A stretch of 64,000 nt of DNA from Streptomyces camponoticapitis (GTDB lineage Bacteria; Actinomycetota; Actinomycetes; Streptomycetales; Streptomycetaceae), in assembly GCF_014646115.1 (NCBI RefSeq), contig NZ_BMMV01000033.1:21365-85364 (forward strand), read 5' to 3'. The translations under genes were made by a program, and so were the position numbers. The notes below the pieces were generated by a model that was not told where the DNA came from, did no database searches, and saw only the letters and a program-made list of their open reading frames with translations. Below, piece by piece: positions 31,347-40,023 of this stretch. The stretch's first letter is position 1. Every line of letters starts with the position of its first letter.

Positions 31347-33227
31347 GCGCTCTTCCCGGCGCGCCAGTGCGGCGCTGATCTGTCCCGCGATCTCGACGGG
31401 TGTGAGTCCGATGTCGGCGAGCACCTCACCGCGTTTGGCGTGCGGGAGGAACTGTTCGGGGATGCCGAAGGTGCGCAGCGGTACGTCCACGTCGGCGTCG
31501 CGCAGCGCCTGCCCCACGGCCCAGCCGACTCCGCCGCTGCGGCTGTTGTCCTCCACGACGGCCACGATCCGGTGCCGCGCGGCCAGCGGCGGCAGCTCCG
31601 CGTCGACGGGCTTGACCCACCGGGGGTCGACCACCGTGCAGCCGATGCCGCGCGCGGCCAGCAGCTCCGCCGTACCGAGACAGACCCCGGCGAGCGCCCC
31701 GACGGACACCAGCAGCACCTCGGCCCCGCCGGCCTCCGGCGCGTGCAGGACGTCGAGCCCGCCCGTACGGCCGACGGCGGGAATCGTCTCGCCCACCGAC
31801 TCCTTGGGGAAGCGCACGACGGTCGGTGCGTCGTCCACGTCCACGGCCTCCCGCAGCAGGGACCTGAGCTGGTCGGCGTCGCGCGGGGCGGCGATCCGCA
31901 GGCCCGGTACGCACTGGAGCAGCGACATGTCCCACATGCCGTTGTGGGAGGGGCCGTCGACGCCGGTGACACCGGCCCGGTCGAGTACGAACGTGACTCC
32001 GCAGCGGTGCAGCGCGACGTCCATGAGCAGTTGGTCGAAGGCGCGGTTGAGGAAGGTGGCGTAGACGGCGACGACGGGGTGCAGTCCACCGGTGGCGAGC
32101 CCGGCGGCGGAGACCGCGGCGTGCTGCTCGGCGATGCCGACGTCCCAGACGCGGTCGGGGAAGCGCGCGGCGAATCCGGTCAGTCCGACCGGGTGCAGCA
32201 TGGCGGCGGTGACGGCGACGACGTCGGGGCGCTCCTCGCCGATGGCGACGATCTCGTCGCCGAAGACCGACGTCCAGGACGGCCTGCCGGGGGGCGCCAG
32301 CGGTTCGCAGGTCAGCGGGTCCATCACGCCGACGGTGTGGAAGTGGTCGGCCTCGTCGTCCAGGGCGGGCTGGTAGCCGCGGCCCTTCTCGGTCAGGCAG
32401 TGCACCAGTACGGGGCCGGTGAAGCGGCTCGCGCGGCGCAGCGCCGACTCGACGGCTCCGACGTCGTGTCCGTCGATGGGTCCCAGGTATTTGAGCCCGA
32501 GGTCCTCGAACATGCCCTGCGGGGCGACGGCGTCCTTGAAGCCCTTCTTCGCGCCGTGCAGCGACCCGTACAGCGGCCGGCCCACCACGGGGGTCCCGCG
32601 GAGGACTTCCTTGCCCCACGCGAGCACCTGCTCGTAGCCGTCGGTGGTACGCAGGATGGCGAGGTGCCTGGCGAGGCCGCCGATGGTGGGACCGTACGAA
32701 CGCTCGTTGTCGTTCACCACGATGATCAGCGGGCGGTCCTTCGCCGCGGCGATGTTGTTGAGCGCCTCCCAGGCCATGCCGCCGGTGAGCGCCCCGTCCC
32801 CGATGACCGCCACCACGTGGTCGCCGCCGCCGCGCACCTGGCGGGCCTTGGCGAGCCCGTCGGCCCAGCCGAGCACGGTGGAGGCGTGGGAGTTCTCGAT
32901 GACGTCGTGGTCGGACTCCTCGCGCGAGGGGTAGCCGGAGAGGCCGCCCTTCGTCCGCAGCTTGGAGAAGTCCTGTCGGCCGGTGAGCAGTTTGTGGACG
33001 TAGCTCTGGTGTCCGGTGTCCCACAGGATGCGGTCGGCCGGTGAGTCGAAGACCCGGTGCAGGGCGACGGTCAGCTCCACCACCCCGAGGTTGGGCCCCA
33101 GATGGCCCCCGGTCCTGGCGACCGCGGGAATGAGGAACTCCCTGATGTTCCGGGCCAGTTCGTCGAGTTCGGCCCGGCCCAGCGCCTTCAGGTCGCGCGG
33201 CCCCCGGATGTTCTCCAGCATCGACAT
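31329..33227 (-). CDS. dxs: 1-deoxy-D-xylulose-5-phosphate synthase
   Basis: The 632-residue transketolase-fold enzyme condenses pyruvate and glyceraldehyde-3-phosphate, the first step of the MEP pathway. Landmarks are the N-terminal GHLGPNLGVVELTVALH, WDTGHQSYVHKLLTGR, the thiamine motif GDGALTGGMAWEALNN, and the second-domain DVGIAEQHAAVSAAGLA and DRAGVTGVDGPSHNGMWD. The start ATG has GAGGGGG upstream. This hopanoid-cluster copy would supply extra isoprenoid precursor; a housekeeping copy probably exists elsewhere. It is separated from hpnH by 128 bp holding a strong hairpin, and overlaps the relay leading to hpnO. Confidence 0.96.
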   Translation of the reverse strand: MSMLENIRGPRDLKALGRAELDELARNIREFLIPAVARTGGHLGPNLGVVELTVALHRVFDSPADRILWDTGHQSYVHKLLTGRQDFSKLRTKGGLSGYPSREESDHDVIENSHASTVLGWADGLAKARQVRGGGDHVVAVIGDGALTGGMAWEALNNIAAAKDRPLIIVVNDNERSYGPTIGGLARHLAILRTTDGYEQVLAWGKEVLRGTPVVGRPLYGSLHGAKKGFKDAVAPQGMFEDLGLKYLGPIDGHDVGAVESALRRASRFTGPVLVHCLTEKGRGYQPALDDEADHFHTVGVMDPLTCEPLAPPGRPSWTSVFGDEIVAIGEERPDVVAVTAAMLHPVGLTGFAARFPDRVWDVGIAEQHAAVSAAGLATGGLHPVVAVYATFLNRAFDQLLMDVALHRCGVTFVLDRAGVTGVDGPSHNGMWDMSLLQCVPGLRIAAPRDADQLRSLLREAVDVDDAPTVVRFPKESVGETIPAVGRTGGLDVLHAPEAGGAEVLLVSVGALAGVCLGTAELLAARGIGCTVVDPRWVKPVDAELPPLAARHRIVAVVEDNSRSGGVGWAVGQALRDADVDVPLRTFGIPEQFLPHAKRGEVLADIGLTPVEIAGQISAALARREEREENTR

Positions 33228-33289
33228 GCTCAGCCCCCTCTGGATCCTCTCGCGGATCCGTCAGCTGTCTGTGACTGCCGGTCACGGCG

Positions 33290-33328
33290 CCGGAAGGACA
33301 GCGGCGGAGTGCGCCGCTGTCCTTCCGG
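33290..33328 (-). terminator. 17-bp hairpin between hpnH and dxs
   Basis: Bases 33290-33306 pair perfectly with 33312-33328 around a GAGTG loop, 28 bp downstream of the hpnH stop on the minus strand. It should terminate or attenuate the hopanoid operon before dxs. The sequence GGATCC also occurs twice (33242 and 33253) between this hairpin and dxs. Confidence 0.75.
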
Positions 33329-33355
33329 TGGCCATGACGTCACGGGCCGCCGGTC

Positions 33356-34375
33356 CTACTTGCTCCCGGCGACCGTCTCCCGCACCGCTCGCAGCGACTC
33401 CTTGAGGGAGCCCATGGTGGCGAGTACGGCTGTCGGCTCGTAACCGCAGTGCGCCATGCAGTTGGCGCAGCGCGGGTCCTTGCCCCGGCCGTACTTGTCC
33501 CAGTCGGTCTCCTCGACGAGTTCCCTGTACGTGGGGACGTACCCGTCGCTCATCAGATAGCACGGGCGCTGCCAGCCGAAGAGCGAGTAGTTGGGGATCG
33601 CCCAGGCCGTGCAGGGGAAGTCGGCCTTGCCCTCCAGGAAGTCCAGGAAGAGCGGTGAGTGGTTCAGGCGCCAGCGCCCCCTGTTGCCGCCGGCGAAGGC
33701 CTTCTTGAACAGCTCCCGCGTCTGCTCGACGCCCAGGAAGTGCTCCTGGTCGGGTGCCTTCTCGTAGGCGTAGGCGGGCGAGATCATCATCTCGTCGACC
33801 TTCAGGTCGTCGTTGAGGTAGTTGAGGACCTCGATGATGGTCTGCGGGGTGTCGGTGTTGAAGAAGGTGGAGTTGGTGGTGACCCGGAAGCCGCGCTTCT
33901 TGGCCTCTTTCATCGCCTCGACGGCCTCGTCGAAGACACCTTCCTTGGCGACGGACTCGTCGTGCCGCTGGCGCAGTCCGTCGATGTGCACGGCGAACGC
34001 GAAGTACGGCGAGGGGGTGAACTTCTCCAGCTTCTTGCGCATCAGCATCGCGTTGGTGCAGAGGAAGACGTACTTCTTCTTCGCGACCAGCTGCCGGACG
34101 ATCTCGTCGATCTGCGGGTGCATCAGCGGCTCGCCGCCGGCGATGGAGACCATCGGCGCCCCGGATTCGAGCACCGCCCCCACCGCTTGCGCCACGGGCA
34201 TACGCTGCTTCAGGACCCCGGCCGGGTGCTGGATCTTGCCGCAGCCCTCACATGCGAGATTGCAGGCGAAGAGTGGTTCCAGCTCGACGATGAGTGGAAA
34301 CTTCTCACGCTTGCGTAGCTTCTGTTCAACGAGGTACGTCCCGACCCTGATGGTCTGACGGAGCGGCATGGCCAT
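33356..34375 (-). CDS. hpnH: adenosyl-hopene transferase, radical SAM
   Basis: The 339-residue enzyme adds a 5'-deoxyadenosyl radical to diploptene (hopene), giving adenosylhopane. The cluster motif is C38-x3-C42-x2-C45 in LFACNLACEGCGK; GGEPLMHPQ is the glycine-rich SAM contact, and the C-terminal CANCMAHCGYEP is conserved in HpnH proteins. Its binding site AGGAGGTGA, fully complementary to the 16S tail, lies inside the end of hpnG, and the two genes are 5 bp apart. Cytoplasmic face of the membrane is expected because the substrate is a lipid. Confidence 0.96.
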   Translation of the reverse strand: MAMPLRQTIRVGTYLVEQKLRKREKFPLIVELEPLFACNLACEGCGKIQHPAGVLKQRMPVAQAVGAVLESGAPMVSIAGGEPLMHPQIDEIVRQLVAKKKYVFLCTNAMLMRKKLEKFTPSPYFAFAVHIDGLRQRHDESVAKEGVFDEAVEAMKEAKKRGFRVTTNSTFFNTDTPQTIIEVLNYLNDDLKVDEMMISPAYAYEKAPDQEHFLGVEQTRELFKKAFAGGNRGRWRLNHSPLFLDFLEGKADFPCTAWAIPNYSLFGWQRPCYLMSDGYVPTYRELVEETDWDKYGRGKDPRCANCMAHCGYEPTAVLATMGSLKESLRAVRETVAGSK

Positions 34376-34380
34376 CTAGC

Positions 34381-35094
34381 TCACCTCCTGGGGAGCAGCA
34401 AAGAACGGTGCCATTCAAGAAAAGCCGGAATGACGGCACGAAGGACACGGAAAGCTGATATTCCACCGCTCACCGTGCCAATTCGGACTAGCTCATGCTC
34501 TGGAGCGTCCACGACCACCCGTACGGCCGCAACCGGGCGGGGCCCGGCGCTCAGGGCGGTGCGGAGTGTCGCGGCGGACTCCATGTCCACCGCGACGGCT
34601 CCCGTGGCACGCAGCCCGGCTCTCTCGGGGCCGCGCACCACATGGTCGGATCCGGCCAGCGGGCCGGTGTGGACCGTGCGTCCGGGCAGCGCCAGGGACA
34701 GCGCCTCCACGAGCAGACCTGTTCCCGTACAACGCGTCACGCCGTGGGAGCCCCGGGTCTCGTCGGCGACGATCAGGTCCCCCGGGTTCATCCCGGGGAC
34801 CAGGCCGGCACAGAATCCGGACGCGATGACGGCCGCGTCCCTGTGCCGGTCGGTTCCGAGCGCGCGCGCCGTCGCGTGCTCGGCGTTCTTGGGGCCCATG
34901 CCCGTACGGAGCACGGTGACGGGCCCGGTCCCGTGTGTCCGGCCGCCCCGGCCCGCCAGACCACTCCGCAGGGCGCTGCGCAGGGCCACCTGCTCGATGC
35001 CCAGGGCGCAGGCGATCAGCAGCGGCATGACGGCCGGGGCCGTTGCGCCGTCCGTGGGAACGGCTCTGCCGGCGCCGCCGGGGGGCGAGTCCAT
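34381..35094 (-). CDS. hpnG: hopanoid phosphorylase/nucleosidase (adenosylhopane cleavage)
   Basis: The 237-residue protein is a PNP/UDP-phosphorylase-fold nucleosidase that removes adenine from adenosylhopane to give ribosylhopane. Visible features are the N-terminal LLIACALGIEQVALRSAL, TVLRTGMGPKNAEHA and ASGFCAGLVPGMNPGDLIVAD, and the substrate-binding VDMESAATLR. The start is the ATG at 35094, which overlaps the shc stop by one base (TGATG). The frame is open far upstream, but that part is the shadow of shc. Confidence 0.9.
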   Translation of the reverse strand: MDSPPGGAGRAVPTDGATAPAVMPLLIACALGIEQVALRSALRSGLAGRGGRTHGTGPVTVLRTGMGPKNAEHATARALGTDRHRDAAVIASGFCAGLVPGMNPGDLIVADETRGSHGVTRCTGTGLLVEALSLALPGRTVHTGPLAGSDHVVRGPERAGLRATGAVAVDMESAATLRTALSAGPRPVAAVRVVVDAPEHELVRIGTVSGGISAFRVLRAVIPAFLEWHRSLLLPRR

Positions 35095-37166
35095 CAGGCC
35101 CCCTTGCGGCTGTCCGCCCGGCTGTCGGGTCGTCGCTCCTTGACGTTCCTCGTCCGGCCGTCCCCCAGCAGCTCGGCACGGGCGGGTCCGCGGTCCGGAC
35201 GCGGCTCCCCGTTGACGTACCTGCCGAGGGCCGTGAGCGGGAACACCTGCCGGTAGAGGTGGTAGTTGATGGAGAAGTCCCACGGGAACCCGGTGCCGGT
35301 GAAGTACGGCTCGTCCCAGGAGCCGTCCTCGCGCTGGGCCGCCGCGAGCCATGCCACCGCGCGCTCGACGGCGGGCGTCTCGCGCCGCCCGGCCGCCAGG
35401 AGCGCGAGCAGCGCCCACGCGGTCTGCGATGCGGTCGACGCGCCGTGCCCGATCCACTTCTCCTCGCGGTACGAGCGCAGGTCCTCGCCCCAGCCGCCGT
35501 CGTCGTTCTGTACGGACTCGACCCAGCCGACCGCGCGGCGGATCGCCGGGTGACCGACAGGCAGCCCGGCGGCGACGAGCGCCGGTACGACGGACCCCGT
35601 CCCGTACACGTAGTTGACGCCCCAGCGGCCGAACCAGGAGCCGTCCGCCTCCTGTTCGGTGAGCAGCCACTCGATACCGCGCCGGGTGTCGGGGTGCTCG
35701 GCCATGCCCTCGTACGCCAGCATCTCCACGACGTGCGCGGTGACGTCGGCGGACGGGGGGTCGATGACCTCACCGAAGTCGCAGAACGGGAGCCGGTTGG
35801 GGAACGGGCTGACGTTGTCGGCGTCGAACGCGCCCCAGGCGCCGTTCTTCGACTGCATGCCGAGCGTCCAGCGCGCGCCCCGCTCGACCGCCGTGTCCAT
35901 CCGCCCGGTGTCCGGGTGCGCGACCCGGCGCAGCGCGAGGATGACCTCGGCGGTGTCGTCGATGTCCGGGTAGTTGTCGTTGTGGAACTCGAACGCCCAG
36001 CCGCCGGGGGCGAGTCCGGGCCTGCGTACGGCCCAGTCGCCGGGGCGCACGATCTGCTCGTCCAGCATCCACTCGGCCGCCTTGAGGAGCGCGGGGTGGT
36101 CCGGGCTCACACCGGCGTCGGCCAGCGCGATCGTGGCGAGGCAGGTGTCCCACACCGGGGACTGACAGGCCTCGATCATGCGCGCGCCGTCCTCGCGCCA
36201 GACGGCGAAGCGGTCGAGCGATTCGAGTCCGGCACGCATGACCGGGTGCTTCAGGTCGTAGCCGAGCAGATGCAGGGCGATGATCGAGTAGACGGCGGGC
36301 GGCTGGATACCGCCCCAACAGCCGTCGTTCTCCTGGCGTTCGACGATCCAGCGGGCCGCCGCGTTCATCGCCGTGCGGCGTACGGCGCGCGGGGCGACCT
36401 TGTGGTACAGGTGCAGCACCTTGTCGATCCGCTGGAAGACACCGTCCCAACTGGCCGCCCGCGCGAGGGGCTTCACAGGATTCGGACGCCGTACGTCCGC
36501 GTGCAGCTCGTCCAGCGCGAAAGGCGCGGGACGGACGGGGCGCAGGGCCGAGACGATCGTGAGAGGCACGATGGTCTGCCGGGCCCAGCAGCCGAACGAG
36601 TAGATGTTCAGCGGGAACCACTTGGGCAGGAAGATCACCTCGGGCGGGACCTCGGGGAGGTCGTCCCACTTCCACCAGCCGAAGAGCGCCAGCCAGATCC
36701 GGGTGAAGACCCGGCTCTCGGCGATGCCGCCCTGGTCACGGATCCAGGCGGCGGCGCGCGCCATGTGCGGGTCGTCGGGCCGGTCCCCGGCGAGACGCAG
36801 CGCGACGTATCCCTCGATGGTGGCGGAGAGTTCACCGGGCCCGCCGTGGAAGGTGGCCCAGGTCCCGTCGGCGCGCTGTTCGCCCCGGATGAAGCGGCCG
36901 GCCGCCTCGGTGGTTCTCGCGTCCTGGACACCGAGGAACTGACGGAGCAGCAAGTCCTCGGCGTCCATGGTCACATTGGTCTCCAGGTCGCCCTTCCACC
37001 AGCCCTGGGCGTCCTGTTGGCCGAGCAGATGCTCAACGGATCGTGCGGTGGCACGCCGTGCGACCTCCCCGATGTCGCTCACGACGGGTGTGGTGTCGGA
37101 CGGTTCGCTCGCCGCGGCAGCGCGGGGTCCCACAGCCCCGGTGCTTCCGTCGGTCGTCGCTGTCAT
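35094..37166 (-). CDS. shc: squalene-hopene cyclase
   Basis: The 690-residue protein is a class II triterpene cyclase that converts squalene to hopene. The acid motif DIDD is in NDNYPDIDDTAEVILAL at about residue 400, and several QW repeats are visible (QDAQGWWKGD near the N-terminus, QSKNGAWGAFD, QEADGSWFGRWG, QNDDGGWGED, QREDGSWDE). It is a membrane-associated monotopic enzyme in bacteria. Length is usual for the family; the first ~30 residues are Ala/Ser/Thr-rich and variable. The stop overlaps hpnG; 147 bp separate it from the polyprenyl synthase gene upstream. Confidence 0.97.
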   Translation of the reverse strand: MTATTDGSTGAVGPRAAAASEPSDTTPVVSDIGEVARRATARSVEHLLGQQDAQGWWKGDLETNVTMDAEDLLLRQFLGVQDARTTEAAGRFIRGEQRADGTWATFHGGPGELSATIEGYVALRLAGDRPDDPHMARAAAWIRDQGGIAESRVFTRIWLALFGWWKWDDLPEVPPEVIFLPKWFPLNIYSFGCWARQTIVPLTIVSALRPVRPAPFALDELHADVRRPNPVKPLARAASWDGVFQRIDKVLHLYHKVAPRAVRRTAMNAAARWIVERQENDGCWGGIQPPAVYSIIALHLLGYDLKHPVMRAGLESLDRFAVWREDGARMIEACQSPVWDTCLATIALADAGVSPDHPALLKAAEWMLDEQIVRPGDWAVRRPGLAPGGWAFEFHNDNYPDIDDTAEVILALRRVAHPDTGRMDTAVERGARWTLGMQSKNGAWGAFDADNVSPFPNRLPFCDFGEVIDPPSADVTAHVVEMLAYEGMAEHPDTRRGIEWLLTEQEADGSWFGRWGVNYVYGTGSVVPALVAAGLPVGHPAIRRAVGWVESVQNDDGGWGEDLRSYREEKWIGHGASTASQTAWALLALLAAGRRETPAVERAVAWLAAAQREDGSWDEPYFTGTGFPWDFSINYHLYRQVFPLTALGRYVNGEPRPDRGPARAELLGDGRTRNVKERRPDSRADSRKGA

Positions 37167-37313
37167 GGCTTCCCCTTACGTGCAGTTGGTCCTCTGCTGT
37201 GCTGGGGTCTCCGTCGTCCGGGGGATCGGCAACGAACCGACGGACGGCGCGACTACGGAGGCTGTCGGTGCGTCAGCCTCCGGTGAGCGTGGATATACAG
37301 ATGGCGATGGTGA

Positions 37314-38381
37314 TCATCTCTTTCGTACGACGACGAAGTCCGCGAGCGCGGTGAGCTGCGCGCGGACCCGTTCGGGCATGCCGATACCGCTCAGGGCCTC
37401 GATGGCGACGGCGTGCTGCCTGCGGGCCTCCTGGGAGGTCCACTCCCGGCCGCCCGCCTCCTCGATGAGTGCGGCCCTGGTCGCGAACTCCTCCTCCGAG
37501 AAGCTCGCGAAGTCCGTGCTCTTGGCGTCGGCGGCCAGCAGTTCGCCGAGCTGTTCCGACGCGGGCCCCCCGGCGGCGAGAGCGGCGACGACCGGCAGGG
37601 ACTTCTTGCGCTGGCGCAGATCGCTCCACGTCTGCTTGCCGGTGGCCCCGGGGTCGCCCCAGATGCCGAGCAGATCGTCGACGGCCTGGAAGGCGAGGCC
37701 GAGGTGGTGGCCGTACGACTCCAGGACGTCGGCCGTCCGGTCGTCGGCCCCGCCGAGGACGGCGCCGATGGAGACGGCGCAGGCGAGCAGCGCGCCCGTC
37801 TTGTTGCCCTCCATCTCCAGGCACTCCTCGACGGTGACCCGCTCGCGGTGCTCGAAGGAGATGTCCTGGGCCTGACCGTCGATCAGTTTGCGGCTGGCGA
37901 CGGTGAGCCGGCGGGTGGCGCGACCGGCCTCGGCGGTGCCGAGCTCCAGCAGGATCTCGTTGGCGAGCGCGAAGAGGGCGTCGCCGACGAGGATCGCCTG
38001 GGCGGGGCCGTGCACCTTCCAGACGGTGTCGCGGTGGCGGCGCTGCTCGTCGCCGTCCATCAGGTCGTCGTGCAACAGCGAGAAGTTGTGCACCAGTTCC
38101 ACGGCGACGGCGCCGGGGACACCGGTCTCGGCCGCCGCCCCCGCGGCCTCGGCCGACAGCAGCGCGAGCGCGGGGCGCACCGCCTTGCCGCCGTCGCCGT
38201 CGGCGGGCCGGCCCTCGGCGTCGATCCAGCCGAAGTGGTAGGCGGCGACGGTGTCCATCGGGGGGGCGAGCCGGCCGATGGCGGCGCGCAGCACGGGGGT
38301 GGACAGGGCTCGGCCGCGCTCCAGCAGCGCGAAGACGTCCGCGGTGTCGACAGCCGGATTCGCCGGGGGCACAGTCGGCAC
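37314..38381 (-). CDS. polyprenyl (probably farnesyl) diphosphate synthase of the hopanoid cluster
   Basis: The 355-residue trans-prenyltransferase carries the first aspartate-rich motif in NFSLLHDDLMDGD and the second in AFQAVDDLLGIWGD, with KAVRPALALLSAE corresponding to the GKxxRP region. In this position it likely supplies farnesyl diphosphate for HpnC/HpnD, although GGPP synthases have the same motifs. The start is GTG at 38381, 5 nt after GAGGAGAG; the frame continues far upstream but the extra residues are low complexity. Confidence 0.9.
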   Translation of the reverse strand: MPTVPPANPAVDTADVFALLERGRALSTPVLRAAIGRLAPPMDTVAAYHFGWIDAEGRPADGDGGKAVRPALALLSAEAAGAAAETGVPGAVAVELVHNFSLLHDDLMDGDEQRRHRDTVWKVHGPAQAILVGDALFALANEILLELGTAEAGRATRRLTVASRKLIDGQAQDISFEHRERVTVEECLEMEGNKTGALLACAVSIGAVLGGADDRTADVLESYGHHLGLAFQAVDDLLGIWGDPGATGKQTWSDLRQRKKSLPVVAALAAGGPASEQLGELLAADAKSTDFASFSEEEFATRAALIEEAGGREWTSQEARRQHAVAIEALSGIGMPERVRAQLTALADFVVVRKR

Positions 38382-38530
38382 GGTCTCTCCTCTTTTTGCA
38401 GTACTGATGGGTCCCGTACGCGTCGTCGCCGTACTCGTCCTTGCCGCGCCGTCACTCGTCGCGCCGTTGCCGGCCGCGGTGTCTCTCACCGCGCTTCCGC
38501 TCCCCGTACCCCTCACCGCCGCGTCCGGCC

Positions 38531-39919
38531 TCACGCGGCCTCCCGAAGGGGGTGCGGACGGGTGCGGCCGAGTTCGGCGAGAGCCGCGCCCGCCGCGCTG
38601 AAACCGCTGCGAACCGCGCCCTCCATAGTCGCGGGCCATCCTGTCGCGGTCCACGCCCCCGCCAGGAAGAGGCCGGGCGCGCGGGTCCGCGCGGGCGGCC
38701 GCAGCCGCCCCACGCCGGGCGTCGGCGCGAACGTCGCCGTGCGCTCCCGGGTCACGAAGAAGTCCCGCACCTCGGCGCTCCGCGCGGCCGGGAGGAGACG
38801 TTTCAGCTCCGGCAGATAACGGGCGCGAAGCTCGGCGACCGGCAGGTCGATCTCGTCCGCGACCGCCGACTGCGACAGCGCGACGTACTGCCCCTCCTTC
38901 AGGCCCGAGGCGTCCGTCCGGTCGAAGACCCACTGGACGGGGGTGCCGAGCGCGGCGAAGAAGGGGCGGCGCAGCACCTTGCGGTCGTAGACCACATGCA
39001 CGTTGAGGATCGGCGACGTGCCGATGTCCAGGAGGCGGCCCGGCTGGTCGAGCGCGCCCTCGGGCAGCAGCGAGTGCGTCTCGCTCTGCGGTACGGCGAG
39101 GACCACCGTGTCCGCCTCGATGCGCTCGCCCGGTACGTCGACGCCCCAGCGGCCGTCCCCGGTGCGGGTCACCGCCGTGACGCGGGTGCGCAGTTCGGTC
39201 CGTACGCCCGCCGCGTCGAGGGCCTTGCGGGCCAGTGTGTCGTGCAGCTCACCGAGCGGCACCCGGGCCCAGCCGATGTCGGCGGCGCCGCGTTCGGAGA
39301 GCAGTCCGGTCTTGAAGACCATCGCCGCCAGGCCCATGGAGGCCTGCTCGGCGGGGACGTTGAGGGTAGCGACGCAGACGAGGTTCCACAGGGCCTCGAC
39401 GGCGCGCGCCGACTGCCCGTGGCGGCCGAGCCAGGTCGCGAAGTCGATGCCGTCGAGGGCGGGATCGGCCGGATCCAGCGCCTTGAGCGCCAGGGCCGCG
39501 CGTCCTACGGAGGCCTTCTCGGCGAGCGAGAGGTGCGGGTAGGCGGCGAGCCCGCCGGCGAGATGCAGCGGTACGGGAAGGGCGTTGCGGCTGAGCCGTC
39601 CGACCCGGGGCCGGTCCGCGCGGCCCACGTCGAGCACGGGGACGTCGAGCCGGTCCTGCACAGGGGCGAGGGCAGCGCCGTCGACCCGGTCGAGGAACCA
39701 GCGGTAGGCCGTGCAGCAGCGCAGATAGACATGCTGGCCGTTGTCGACGGTCAACTCGCCGCGGGTGAAGGAGAAGGCGAGACCCCCGAGGCGCGGGCGG
39801 CCCTCGACGAGCGTCACACGCACCCCGGCGTCGGCGAGCTGGAGCGCGGCGGTCACACCGGCGATGCCGCCGCCGACGACGACCGCGTGACGCGATGCCG
39901 TACTTCCGGATGTCGTCAT
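38531..39919 (-). CDS. hpnE: FAD-dependent hydroxysqualene reductase/desaturase
   Basis: The 462-residue protein begins with the FAD-binding signature HAVVVGGGIAGVTAALQLADAGVRVTLVE (~11-39), followed by RLGGLAFSF. The C-terminal GLFLAGAWTATGWPATMEGAVRSGFSAA is the usual flavin-closing motif of the phytoene-desaturase-like family. HpnE converts hydroxysqualene to squalene, the third step after HpnC and HpnD. The start overlaps the stop of a 35-codon ORF as ATGA. Named from context plus family; phytoene-desaturase-like activity was considered and is less likely here. Confidence 0.93.
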   Translation of the reverse strand: MTTSGSTASRHAVVVGGGIAGVTAALQLADAGVRVTLVEGRPRLGGLAFSFTRGELTVDNGQHVYLRCCTAYRWFLDRVDGAALAPVQDRLDVPVLDVGRADRPRVGRLSRNALPVPLHLAGGLAAYPHLSLAEKASVGRAALALKALDPADPALDGIDFATWLGRHGQSARAVEALWNLVCVATLNVPAEQASMGLAAMVFKTGLLSERGAADIGWARVPLGELHDTLARKALDAAGVRTELRTRVTAVTRTGDGRWGVDVPGERIEADTVVLAVPQSETHSLLPEGALDQPGRLLDIGTSPILNVHVVYDRKVLRRPFFAALGTPVQWVFDRTDASGLKEGQYVALSQSAVADEIDLPVAELRARYLPELKRLLPAARSAEVRDFFVTRERTATFAPTPGVGRLRPPARTRAPGLFLAGAWTATGWPATMEGAVRSGFSAAGAALAELGRTRPHPLREAA

Positions 39920-40023
39920 GCGCCCTCCCCCACGGCTGTCGCAGTCAGGGACGCGCCAGGTCCCCGGGGGGTTGATCTCAGAACTCCGGAGCCGCGGGCC
40001 CCGGTGCCGGGCAGGGTCGTCAC
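39916..40023 (-). CDS. 35-residue ORF bridging hpnD and hpnE
   Basis: GTG at 40023 overlaps the hpnD stop (GTGA) and its own stop overlaps the hpnE start (ATGA), so the frame exactly fills the gap between the two enzymes. The product is basic and glycine-rich, with the segment GASLTATAVGEGA near its end. S. coelicolor also has a tiny gene here (SCO6761, DUF6380-type, from memory), whose ASLTATA stretch seems similar. It may be a real peptide or only serve translational coupling. Confidence 0.6.
   Translation of the reverse strand: MTTLPGTGARGSGVLRSTPRGPGASLTATAVGEGA

Noticed and set aside
35095..35670. Long N-terminal extension of hpnG
   Set aside because: The added residues are the antisense-like frame of shc; the ATG at 35094 overlaps the shc stop and matches the expected family length.
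38382..38933. N-terminal extension of the polyprenyl synthase
   Set aside because: The added stretch is low-complexity Arg/Gly/Thr sequence overlapping hpnE; GTG at 38381 has a proper ribosome site.
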